Part shown: positions 44,380 through 51,584 of the stretch, in pieces
How the letters are laid out: the number at the start of each line of letters is the position of its first letter
Position numbering within the stretch: the stretch's first letter is position 1
NCBI GenBank assembly: GCA_003612485.1
Contig: RAZA01000002.1
Location: 124,001 to 188,000 of the forward strand
Length of the DNA: 64,000 bases
Direction of reading: 5' to 3'
Source: a bacterium D16-50
GTDB lineage: Bacteria; Bacillota; Clostridia; Lachnospirales; Lachnospiraceae
Made by a program: the position numbers and the translations under genes
Notes under the pieces: generated by a model
Seen by the model: the letters and a program-made list of their open reading frames with translations, nothing else
The model's database searches: none
Told to the model about the DNA's origin: nothing

Positions 44380-44425
44380 AAAAAGATCATAGCTACCATG
44401 AATAACCGCCCTCATGGTAGCTATG
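44380..44425 (-). terminator. Intrinsic terminator of the MerR/effector gene
   Basis: Perfect 14-bp stem CATAGCTACCATGA (44388-44401)/TCATGGTAGCTATG (44412-44425) with a 10-nt loop; on the minus strand it is followed by ATCTTTTTG. It lies 30 bp after the stop at 44455. Confidence 0.85.
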
Positions 44426-44454
44426 TCCTTTGAAAATCATCATCGCAGTGCTTT

Positions 44455-45447
44455 TTACATCTCCTTAAGCTTAATCGGCAGCATCAAGTCAATCTGCCCC
44501 GGTAGGCCGTCTTCTTTCCACCCGTTATGTGCGGCAAACACCCAGTTCAGGTGTTCCTCCAGACAGCCTCCCATAATTTCCTCCCCCAGCTCGCTGTAAT
44601 CCGGGTCAAAGTCCTGACTTTCATCAACCCATCTGATTAAGCTTTCCCACAATTGAAATTCCGGGAAGGCTATGGTCATCACTGCATACAGCCCGCCCGA
44701 AAACTTCCTTTTCTCCATGGGAGCCTTCACTTCCATATCCTCCGGTATGGTGACCCAGTCTTCATAACCGTGGATCCCATTTTCCAGAACGCCCGGGTTG
44801 GGATGGTTGAAGCCAAACATCCGCGCATCCGGCTTCTTTTCATATAGCCTGCTCTCCTGCACGAATCTGGTCACTACATCCCCCACCGCTTCCTCCGGAT
44901 TCTCCCTGATATAATGGTAGGATGCCACGGTGCAGGGAGGCAGCCGCAGGATTCTAACCGGCAGTGACTTGTCCAGAATTTCTCCAGCTCTGTTCAGTTC
45001 TTCCATACTTACACTCTCCTTTATTTTTGATTTAGGAAAGGCAAGTGTGCCGGCAATCTCCACCAGTTCCCCATCTTCCAGCAAATCAAAATGAATTTGC
45101 TGTTTCCTGCATTTGCCAAGGTATCCGGCCAGCTGCTTCAAGAGTCTGCGTATGAGCGTGAGCGCAACAATCTCATCATCAAGCTCTGCCAACTTATCCT
45201 GCAATAGCCGGAGGGATTCAGCCTGCTCCGTGTCCTCCAGAAGGACGGCTATTTCTTTCAAGGGAAGCCGCAGCTTTCTGAGTATAATGATCTGCTGCAG
45301 ACGCCGAACAGCTTCTTCGTCGTATATCCGGTAGGCATAATCCTCACGCCGCCCGGCTTTGATCAGGCCGATTTTTTCATAATGCCTGAGCATCCGCGGG
45401 GTAACGCCATACTTCTGGGAAACCTGAGTGATAGTGAGATGTTCCAT
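44455..45447 (-). CDS. MerR-family regulator with GyrI-like effector-binding domain
   Basis: A 330-residue regulator: MerR winged helix (1-75; LTITQVSQKYGVTPRMLRHY then GLIKAGRREDYAYRIYDEEA), coiled coil (about 78-120), and a C-terminal GyrI/AraC-type ligand domain (about 160-330; LPPCTVASYHYIRENPEEAV and later FGFNHPNPG). It resembles BmrR-type multidrug sensors, whose ligand domain binds hydrophobic cations. It probably controls its own gene through the 19-bp-spacer promoter at 45474-45504; no efflux pump is adjacent except the broken MATE fragment 1.3 kb downstream. AAGGAG is 8 nt before the ATG. Confidence 0.88.
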   Translation of the reverse strand: MEHLTITQVSQKYGVTPRMLRHYEKIGLIKAGRREDYAYRIYDEEAVRRLQQIIILRKLRLPLKEIAVLLEDTEQAESLRLLQDKLAELDDEIVALTLIRRLLKQLAGYLGKCRKQQIHFDLLEDGELVEIAGTLAFPKSKIKESVSMEELNRAGEILDKSLPVRILRLPPCTVASYHYIRENPEEAVGDVVTRFVQESRLYEKKPDARMFGFNHPNPGVLENGIHGYEDWVTIPEDMEVKAPMEKRKFSGGLYAVMTIAFPEFQLWESLIRWVDESQDFDPDYSELGEEIMGGCLEEHLNWVFAAHNGWKEDGLPGQIDLMLPIKLKEM

Positions 45448-45473
45448 TGGCTTCTCTCCTTTCCTTGCCTATC

Positions 45474-45504
45474 AGCATAAAGGATAACACCGTGTCAAAG
45501 TCAA
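45474..45504 (-). promoter_or_regulatory. MerR-type promoter with 19-bp spacer
   Basis: Minus strand TTGACT (45504-45499), 19-bp spacer containing TTGACACGGTGTTATCC, then TATGCT (45479-45474). The centre of the spacer has partial dyad symmetry, as in tipA/bmr operators. Confidence 0.7.
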
Positions 45505-45542
45505 GGAGTTTTTAAAAACAAGACAGAAGGAATGTTTACAGT

Positions 45543-45650
45543 TTATAGTACGGCACCCCGAAACATACTCAAACGCAAAAATAGTGTTATATTATTCTGT
45601 CAAATAAGGCAGAATACATATTTTGACCATGGTCTGCTTTTCGTCTAAAA
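45543..45650 (-). mobile_element. Remnant of a PD-(D/E)XK element 3' end with rlmH-like terminal sequence
   Basis: About 55 bp from TTATAGTACGGC (45544) onward match 49773-49830 (shared blocks ACATAC, AAAA, ATATTATT), then AAGGCAGAAT resembles the hairpin arm at 43215. No coding part is left. The rest of the 309-bp gap between the MerR and acetyltransferase genes shows nothing else. Confidence 0.55.
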
Positions 45651-45756
45651 TTTGCTTCAAAGTCTTTTTCGCCGCTGCAACCGACATGCCATTCCTGATT
45701 TTAGTTTTTTTCACGCTCCCCAGTCATTGGCTCATTGCCCGCGGGAACAAATTCTA

Positions 45757-46281
45757 TCATATCACCAGTTCATAAAAATTGGTCATGCATTTACTTTCAT
45801 CATGTTTATCTTGATACATCTCCGTTTTAATCAAAGAAAAACCCACTTTTTCCAAAGTTTTACAGGAGGCAATATTGTTGGGGTCGGCTGTGGCAACCAA
45901 TTTCTTGAGATGATATTTTGCAAATAAATATTCTATGCAGCATTTCAAGGCCTCTGCGGCATATCCATTTCCGCGATGATCGGCACCGATAAAGTAACTA
46001 ACGCCCACTTCCATAAAATCCTCATAATACGTACTGCCCACAGATCCAACTACCAAATTCTTTACCTTATCTTCTATGGCAAATGCCAGATATTCCTGAC
46101 ATGGATTATCTTCTGCTTCCAATCTGATTGCCTCGCTTATGAATTCCTTCATCCATATATGACATTCGCTGCAATCCCCATAAATTTCCCACAAGCTGCC
46201 GTCCGCTGCCATATTGACAAATGCTTTTTCGTCAGTTGGAAGTATGCTCCTTACGATCAGCCTTTTTGTCTCTAATAGCAT
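45757..46281 (-). CDS. GNAT-family N-acetyltransferase (RimJ/RimL-like)
   Basis: A 174-residue acetyltransferase: MLLETKRLIVRSILPTDEKA at the N-terminus, acetyl-CoA loop DHRGNGYAAEALKC (about 103-116) and NIASCKTLEKVGF near the C-terminus. The family acetylates protein N-termini, antibiotics or other amines; the substrate is unknown. I prefer the ATG at 46281, since the one at 46290 is only 1 nt from GGAGG; the spacing to the chosen start is 10 nt. The DNA is AT-rich like its surroundings and the gene lies among mobile remnants, so recent acquisition is plausible. Confidence 0.82.
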   Translation of the reverse strand: MLLETKRLIVRSILPTDEKAFVNMAADGSLWEIYGDCSECHIWMKEFISEAIRLEAEDNPCQEYLAFAIEDKVKNLVVGSVGSTYYEDFMEVGVSYFIGADHRGNGYAAEALKCCIEYLFAKYHLKKLVATADPNNIASCKTLEKVGFSLIKTEMYQDKHDESKCMTNFYELVI

Positions 46282-46716
46282 GTTTTTCATTCCTCCCTAT
46301 ATTGTCAAGTGATTTTCCTTTAAAAATCAAGGAATTTTAAGTTTCTTATCTCAGATAAATGAGCCAAGGAGATGGACATTTCTCTGTATCTGGTACGAAA
46401 ATAGAGGGAAAAGGGTATACGAAATAGAACGTCTTTGTTTTCGTTCTACATGGCCTTATATATACCCATCCTTCTATGGCAGCGCACCTCCCGTGTCTAC
46501 CAGGATCACCGGCTTGCGTGTCCTAACTTCCTTCGTTCTGCCTGTCCACAACCAGGGTGTCAGCTTAGCTCCTTTACAGGGTCATGCCCTATGGATAATA
46601 TTCCTGCTGACTACCGGCTCATTCTTTGTTATAAGTCTTACTGACCTGCATGCTTCCCAGACCGGCACCTTGCGGCGGACGTTTTCCCTGCCTGTTCCAC
46701 ATATCCCCTAGCTTTC

Positions 46717-46777
46717 CTGCCACAGCTGGAGCCAGCTCCCGGATGCCTCTTCCGGAAACTCGGTCCAACCGTGGCAG
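46717..46777 (-). ncRNA. Multi-branched RNA structure at the 3' side of the IS110 gene (bridge/seek RNA candidate)
   Basis: Outer stem CTGCCAC/GTGGCAG (46777-46771 with 46723-46717 on the minus strand) encloses three hairpins: CGGT-tgg-ACCG, CCGGA-agaggca-TCCGG and AGCTG-gctc-CAGCT. All stems are perfect in 61 nt. Its place, 28 bp downstream of the transposase stop, is where IS1111-type members carry their guide RNA. Confidence 0.5.
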
Positions 46778-46804
46778 TGCATTGCCTGTTTTTATTTCCT
46801 GCCC

Positions 46805-48046
46805 TTATGCTGCCTGTACCTGCGGCCTCCTAATGTCACCCAGCAGCTTCTCCGGGTCATACTCCACACCTTTTGTTAGGATCACATAAAATATCCTTAG
46901 TATCTTGCAGGCTACCGCCACTACGGACTGCATCTTTTTGAGCGGGTTCTCTTTCCTCGTCCGGTAATACTCGTGTATCTCCCGGAACTCCGCGTTCTTC
47001 CCCACCAGCGATATTGCTGCCTCATACAGCACATATCTCAGACGTTTCCGCCCACGGTAGCTGATCCGGCTTTCCCCATTGTGTTTGCCCTATTCATTCG
47101 CCACAATGGCATATCCTGCCAGCTTCTGCAGCTGTTTGGGGCTGTCAAAACGTCCGATGTCCCCCACTTCAGCTATAAAGCCGTTGACCGTCACCATCCC
47201 GATCCCCCTGATCGCCAACAGGTTATCAATATGCGGGATCTCCTTCAGCTTTTCTTCTATGTTCCCCAGCAGTCCCTCCAGCCTTGATGTATATACATCC
47301 ATGTCATCCAGCAGGTTTTTCAGCTCCATCCGCGCCGCCTCCGGCGCCTCTTTGCTCCCGATGCTGTGCTCTGCTGCTGATACCAGCTTCTTCGCCCTTT
47401 TCATTCCAGTGCCCCTCAGCTTCGCATCCCTCCATATCCGGTTCACACCTTCCGCACCCAGCTTTCTGATGTCCTCCGGCAGCGGCGCCGCCTTCAACAC
47501 CATCCTCCCGCTCACTGCCTTCAGATCCCTGTAAACGTCTTTGTACTCTGGGAAGTAGATGGAAAACCATCTAGCCAGGCGGTTTTTGACCCTTGTGAGC
47601 TCCTCCTGCGTCTGGAAGCGCAGGTTCGACAGGCTCCTGATCTCTGCATAGATGCCGGTTGGTATATAAGGGTACGAGAACCGTCCCTCATTGACAAGCG
47701 CTGCAATCGTCTTTGGGTCCTTGCGGTCGTTCTTGGTGGGATTGTTGTCATCCAGCTCCTTCGACTTCTTCACGTGATGAGGATTCACATGCACAGGCTT
47801 CATGCCGTTATCCTGCAGGAATTTCCCCAGGGCGAACCAGTAATGCCCTGTCGGCTCCATGCCGGGGATCACAGCGGTCCTGCCATGCTTTTCTGCAAGC
47901 TTCTCCACCTATGGCTTCCTTGTATACTCGTAGTTCCGCCAGTCAAATGCTCTGGCGTAATGGGTCTCGCTTCCCACATCAATTCCTACAATCAAAGTTT
48001 TTTCAGTTATGGATGCAATTTTTGCGTTCTGTGTGTTATAATTCAT
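46805..48046 (-). pseudogene. IS110-family transposase with two in-frame amber stops
   Basis: One continuous frame of 414 codons from ATG 48046 reads as an IS110 transposase: LIVGIDVGSETHYARAF (catalytic D), GMEPTGHYW (E), NDRKDPKTIAALVNEGRF (DxxD), and the C-terminal Transposase_20 part (IRGIGMVTVNGFIAEVGDIG, YRGRKRLRYVLYEAAI) with its essential serine region in GESRISYRGR. It is interrupted by TAG at about 47911 (after EYTRKP) and TAG at 47087 (after YAIVANE). Around the first stop I expect 15-20 more residues in intact relatives, so a small deletion may have made the junction. Both stops are amber; recoding is possible but decay is far likelier. Confidence 0.85.
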
Positions 48047-48052
48047 TTTGGG

Positions 48053-48118
48053 TACCTCTCTGTTTAATAAGATTTTTTACTAACCGGCAAAGTCAGTAAT
48101 CTTATTTTACTCTGAGGT
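48053..48118 (-). ncRNA. Nested hairpin at the 5' side of the IS110 gene
   Basis: Outer arms GGTACCTC and GAGGTATC (one mismatch) enclose the perfect stem AATAAGATT/AATCTTATT and an inner TTACT/AGTAA, directly before the transposase start. In IS110-group elements the guide RNA lies upstream of the gene, so this is the alternative candidate. Confidence 0.4.
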
Positions 48119-48149
48119 ATCTTTTTATCAACCACCTTTCTTGGAATTC

Positions 48150-48595
48150 CCTATATTTGAATTATACAGGAAGCCCCTTCACACTCATCAAAATATTCTA
48201 TATCTTTTTTCAAATCCCACATCATAATTTTATCCAGTTCATCACCACTTGTTTCATATAATCTTCCACTCCATTCTTATATCTCAGGTAAACTGCCTAC
48301 CAGCGTAAGTCTCCATCCGAAGCTATCACTTTAACCAGCCTCTTGAATTGAAATGAAAAAACTTTATCCAATTCCCATAGAACACGGAACTGCGATCCCG
48401 GTGTTGGGCTGATGCAATGGTCATCCTTTTATTGACAACAACCCGGCACAGAATGAAAGCTTTTCATATTTCACTTGTGGGATAAATTTTATCAATTCAT
48501 CCACTACAAAATAGAATTCTTCATCATCCCATTCCTCTTTATTATGTATGACTTCATCTACAAGCCCCTTTGAAAAATCTAAATCAAACCCTTTG
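48150..48595 (-). pseudogene. Degraded gene of unknown function
   Basis: On the minus strand, readable protein appears in pieces: an acidic N-terminal piece (SKGLVDEVIHNKEEWDDEEF then VVDELIKFIPQVKYEKLSFC), a middle piece in another frame (RVLWELDKVFSFQFKRLVKV then DGDLRW, TAG, AVYLRYKNGVEDYMKQVV), and a third-frame end (ETSGDELDKIMMWDLKKDIE, ECEGASCIIQI, stop). At least two frameshifts and one stop separate them. I do not recognise the family. The acidic, soluble character would suit an immunity-type protein, which is a guess only. Confidence 0.5.
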
Positions 48596-48639
48596 CATTA
48601 AGCAGCTTATTCTCTCCTAATTGCTGCTACACTACAGAA

Positions 48640-48740
48640 CCGTAGCTTCCTGCACAGCTTTTTCCAGTTTCTCGACATAGGAATCCTCCGGCTTCTGTCC
48701 GCCACATAGATCAGAAATGCCTTTAAATCCCAAGGATGTC
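48640..48740 (-). pseudogene. Fragment of a PD-(D/E)XK transposase gene
   Basis: The minus strand reads QKPEDSYVEKLEKAVQEA, a close match to KKPKDAYVERLEEAVKEAK in the gene at 49873-50622. Only the linker region of about 30 codons survives. Confidence 0.6.
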
Positions 48741-48795
48741 CCGCGAAATCCTATCAAAAAACTCCTTCACGAATTCTCCCTTGTTTAGTGAAATG

Positions 48796-49242
48796 TTACA
48801 TCCTTTTTAAGCAGGAATGCTTCTTGTCTATTTCAAACCCATTCTTTTGATAAAAATTCAAGGTACTTTCTTTATTTGAACCGGTTTCCAGAAAAACCTT
48901 ATAACATCTGTGTTCTCTGGCGATTTCCGATGCTTTTTCCAGCAATGCCGACGCATATCCTTTATTCCTATAATCTGCATGTGTCACAACATTTTCAATA
49001 ACCGCAAAGGGTCTGACATTATGCGTTAAGCTTTAAATGATCGCCATTTGCACAGAAGAAACAACTTTCCCGCCTTCTTCCATCACCAGTAAATACATGT
49101 TTTCATCTTTCTCGAACTTATCAAGAAGATGTTCCCACAAGTCCATATTCTGTTCTTCTTTAGGCGGGAAATGTGTCAGATATTCAAAATATAATACTTT
49201 CAGATCATTAGCGTCTGTACGTTTTGCCTTCCTGATATACAT
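48796..49242 (-). pseudogene. GNAT acetyltransferase gene broken by one in-frame stop
   Basis: From ATG 49242 (MYIRKAKRTDANDLKVLYFE; AGGAGGAAGG upstream) to 48796 the frame reads as one 148-residue GNAT enzyme, with acetyl-CoA loop HADYRNKGYASALLEKA and C-terminal STLNFYQKNGFEIDKKHSCL. It is interrupted only by TAA at about 49035 between VQMAII and SLTHNVRPFAVIENVV. Relatives usually have one sense codon there (for example Pro), so a single substitution may have inactivated it recently. No good open start follows the stop except an ATG/GTG that would lack half the fold. Confidence 0.75.
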
Positions 49243-49398
49243 GATATTCCTTCCTCCAATTACATCGTTTCCTTTCCACATACTCCCTGAACTTCCACAT
49301 AATTCGCATTGGCATGCATTTGTTTTATCTGCTTAACACTTTGTAATCCATATCGGCTTATCCTCTGCTTAGTACGCTTATTTATATATATCTTTTTA

Positions 49399-49495
49399 GG
49401 CATCCTTGAGCTTCTTCCCTGCTACATAATCAAAGAACCCATTAATTCATCGTCCTTTCCCATATAAATCAAACGGACAGATAAAAATGATAAAG
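49399..49495 (-). pseudogene. Internally deleted fragment of a PD-(D/E)XK transposase gene
   Basis: The minus strand reads TFIIFICPFDLYGKGR, TGA, then INGFFDYVAGKKLKDA, TAA in one frame. It matches VIFICPFDLYGKGR and FLDYVAGKKPKDA of the gene at 49873-50622, with the roughly 50 codons between them missing. Confidence 0.65.
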
Positions 49496-49499
49496 GTTT

Positions 49500-49732
49500 G
49501 CGGAAAGATATACGTCAAAAAATGCAGAAATATCAATTCCGAAAAAACAACCAAACAACGGAACAGTTCTGGCTGCAAGCCTGCCGGTTCCAATACCGAC
49601 TTCAAACACGGCTTTCGTCTTTTCCAGCTCCAGCCGCAGTACCACGCCATATCTGCCGTTAAGCCCGATTTCTGCAGCGCTATCTCGTACATGATGCTGA
49701 GATATTCCATTCATAATTATTATCTCAGCCAT
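49500..49732 (-). pseudogene. Remnant of a SAM-dependent methyltransferase gene
   Basis: One frame reads KAVFEVGIGTGRLAARTVPL and FGCFFGIDIS, the SAM-binding motifs I and II of a class I methyltransferase, surrounded by unrelated codons and joined at its 3' side to the transposase fragment. The region from 49243 to 49872 contains only these two remnants, the terminal repeat at 49762 and a hairpin. Confidence 0.5.
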
Positions 49733-49761
49733 AAGAACCCTTTCCGGCCTTCCTCAAAACC

Positions 49762-49785
49762 TCGCCCTTACTTATGGTACGGCTG
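49762..49785. repeat. 24-bp copy of the rlmH 3' end (att-like direct repeat, left)
   Basis: Identical over 24 bp to 51049-51072, which encodes the last residues and stop of RlmH (core CTTACTTATGGTACGGC). The two copies are in the same orientation and enclose 1287 bp with the nuclease-transposase gene. A degenerate third copy is at about 45543-45555. Confidence 0.85.
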
Positions 49786-49828
49786 TCCATAACATACCTA
49801 AATGCGAAAAATCTTGTAATATTATTAT

Positions 49829-49857
49829 GGACAGAAAACCTTTAAAATTTTCTGCCC
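49829..49857 (-). terminator. Hairpin at the end of nuclease-transposase copy 2
   Basis: Minus strand GGGCAGAAAA (49857-49848) pairs with TTTTCTGTCC (49838-49829), 10 bp with one G-U, 16 bp after the stop. It is followed by ATAATAATATT. Confidence 0.6.
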
Positions 49858-49872
49858 TATGATGCCCTGCTT

Positions 49873-50622
49873 TTAAATGATATGATACTCCAAATAAAGT
49901 TTCTGACGATATTCTTTATTCTGCAATACCCTAATGACATCTGACGACCGGTTATCCTCATTTAATAGCAATATTAATTTTGCCAATCTTTCCTCTCCAC
50001 GTTTTTCTCCAATTTTCACATTCTCCTGGTCTCTCATTAACAACGTCATATACTCATGCCTCCATTCTCTATTCTTCTTGGCCTCTTTTACTGCTTCTTC
50101 CAGCCTCTCCACATAGGCATCCTTCGGCTTCTTCCCTGCCACATAATCAAGGAACGCCTTTAATTCATCACTCACATCATCCAGAGTTCCTTTTGCATTG
50201 AGAAATATCTTTACCGCCTCATCCCCCATAGAAATGCTGCCGTCTTCTTTACAGATATTTTCAAAGGTATAAATATGCCGCCCTTTCCCATATAAATCAA
50301 ATGGACAGATAAATATAACATAGCTTCGCTTTAGCTCATCATAAAGCTGCCCTTTATCAATAAGCTGCAGGTCTATCATACTCTGATAATACCGGCTTCT
50401 CTTAGCAAGTTCCTTGGTGTGGCTTACCTGCATTTCTATGTCGTAAACAACTTCTTTCTCATCTTTTACATACACATCCAGCCTCACACTGCGGGCATCC
50501 ATATCCATGTTGATACTTTTCTGTAATTCCGGATATTCAATGCGTTCAATATTCAAATCCGGGAGAATCCTTTGCAATAACTCTTTGCACAGTTCCGAAT
50601 TCTGCATGACCTTTCCAAACAA
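49873..50622 (-). CDS. PD-(D/E)XK nuclease-family putative transposase, copy 2 (5' end damaged)
   Basis: The 249-residue frame holds the nuclease core of the family: SVRLDVYVKDEKEVVYDIEM with the D and E-x-Q metal/catalytic residues, RSRYYQSMIDLQLIDKG, and IFICPFDLYGKGR, then a helical tail. The family's normal N-terminus is visible upstream in the same frame (ATG 50682 or 50673, METKQIKWEE) but a TAA at 50643-50641 cuts it off just before SISNDFLFGK. The protein may reinitiate at 50622 or be inactive. It is flanked by 24-bp copies of the rlmH end, and fragments of sister genes lie at 48640 and 49399. Confidence 0.75.
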   Translation of the reverse strand: MFGKVMQNSELCKELLQRILPDLNIERIEYPELQKSINMDMDARSVRLDVYVKDEKEVVYDIEMQVSHTKELAKRSRYYQSMIDLQLIDKGQLYDELKRSYVIFICPFDLYGKGRHIYTFENICKEDGSISMGDEAVKIFLNAKGTLDDVSDELKAFLDYVAGKKPKDAYVERLEEAVKEAKKNREWRHEYMTLLMRDQENVKIGEKRGEERLAKLILLLNEDNRSSDVIRVLQNKEYRQKLYLEYHII

Positions 50623-50955
50623 GAAATCATTGGATATGCTTTATTCTTCCCATTTTATCTGCTTTGTTTCCATGTCTCCCATTTTATCCACCTGCTTTCT
50701 TTCCATAAACCACTGCCGGAAAATGTGTATTTTTCTAAATCCCTATTATCTATTTCTATTATACACAGACTTCCGGCAAATTACAATAAGCCGAGAGCCT
50801 GTCTCCCGCCATTTTTCCCGCTCTTTGTTGTAAAAGACTTTCTCCTTTACAGCATTTTCTTTTAATATCCGGTGTTCCAGTTTCCACATACATAATATGT
50901 AATCTTATTTTTAGAACCATCTTTGAGTGAATCTTAACTACAAATCCATAATACG

Positions 50956-50989
50956 AACCCCATGAAAGCCACTTGTCTCCCATGGGGTT
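50956..50989. repeat. Inverted repeat near the right end of the rlmH island
   Basis: Perfect 9-bp arms AACCCCATG (50956-50964) and CATGGGGTT (50981-50989), loop 16 nt, 60 bp from the rlmH-end repeat. It could be the rlmH terminator (no T-run) or an element-end structure. The 50683-51048 gap holds nothing else that I can recognise. Confidence 0.55.
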
Positions 50990-51048
50990 AAAATACAACT
51001 AAATGCAACTCTTATTCTCTTTTATTCCCAAAAAACTCGCGTTCCTTT

Positions 51049-51072
51049 TCGCCCTTACTTATGGTACGGCTG
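51049..51072. repeat. rlmH 3' end repeat (att-like direct repeat, right)
   Basis: 24-bp partner of 49762-49785. It spans the RlmH codons for QPYHK and the stop plus following bases. The same position in rlmH (encoding YHK and stop) is the integration site of staphylococcal SCC elements. Confidence 0.85.
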
Positions 51073-51534
51073 ATGGTTGATTATGCGAAAGGCCCTATAT
51101 ATCTGCTCCAGCAAAATGACTCGCATAAGCTGGTGGGGAAAGGTCATATCCGAAAAACTTAAGGCCATATCAGCACGTTTCCGCACCGAGTCGTGCAGCC
51201 CCAAAGACCCTCCTATGACAAACTGGATATGACTATCCCCGTTTATGCAGGCATGTTCCACCCATCCTGCAAATTCTTCGGAGGAATAACGTTTTCCCTG
51301 AATCTCCAAAGTGCAGATAAAGGCATCTTCTCGGATTTTCTCCAGAAGACGCCTTGCCTCTTTTTCCTTGATCTGATTTTGCAAAAGCGCGCCGGCATCC
51401 TCCGGCGTCTTCTCATCCGCCACCTCCAGCACTTCCACGCGGCAATACCTGCTCAGGCGCTTTATATATTCCGCCGCCGCATCCCGGTAAAACGACTCCT
51501 TTATTTTTCCCACACAAACAATGGTGATCTTCAC
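51055..51534 (-). CDS. rlmH: 23S rRNA (pseudouridine1915-N3)-methyltransferase
   Basis: This methylates pseudouridine 1915 in helix 69 of 23S rRNA. The protein of 159 residues, exactly the usual length, has the SPOUT knot with IQFVIGGSLGLHDSVRKRAD and ends LLEQIYRAFRIINHQPYHK. I start at the GTG at 51534, giving the family beginning MKITIVCVGKIKE, with GGAG 5 nt upstream; the frame opens at another GTG two codons earlier. Its last codons are duplicated at 49762, so this intact gene marks the border between core genome (right) and accessory DNA (left). Confidence 0.96.
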   Translation of the reverse strand: MKITIVCVGKIKESFYRDAAAEYIKRLSRYCRVEVLEVADEKTPEDAGALLQNQIKEKEARRLLEKIREDAFICTLEIQGKRYSSEEFAGWVEHACINGDSHIQFVIGGSLGLHDSVRKRADMALSFSDMTFPHQLMRVILLEQIYRAFRIINHQPYHK

Positions 51535-51584
51535 TTCCACTCCAATCCCGTTTCCGTGCCCGCAAACATTTCCGCGCTCTGAAA

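Larger units (their letters stand above)
46440..48125 (-). mobile_element. IS110-family insertion sequence, inactive (ends approximate)
   Basis: A DEDD-type (IS110) transposase pseudogene flanked by long non-coding ends: about 360 bp after the gene and about 80 bp before it. IS110 elements lack terminal inverted repeats, so the borders given are estimates. Both non-coding ends fold strongly (46717-46777 and 48053-48118). Recent work shows that such ends encode bridge or seek RNAs that guide recombination. Confidence 0.7.

Noticed and set aside
46291..46716. Plus-strand ORFs of 69-79 codons downstream of the acetyltransferase
   Set aside because: They lie in the non-coding end of the IS110 element, overlap each other in different frames and have no ribosome binding sites.
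50759..50998. A 79-codon minus-strand ORF in the gap downstream of rlmH
   Set aside because: No ribosome binding site or recognisable sequence, and it runs through an inverted repeat near an element border.
49762..51072. A complete SCC element with ccr recombinase
   Set aside because: The repeat geometry fits, but no serine or tyrosine recombinase gene is found between the repeats or elsewhere in the window; only an SCC-like position is claimed.
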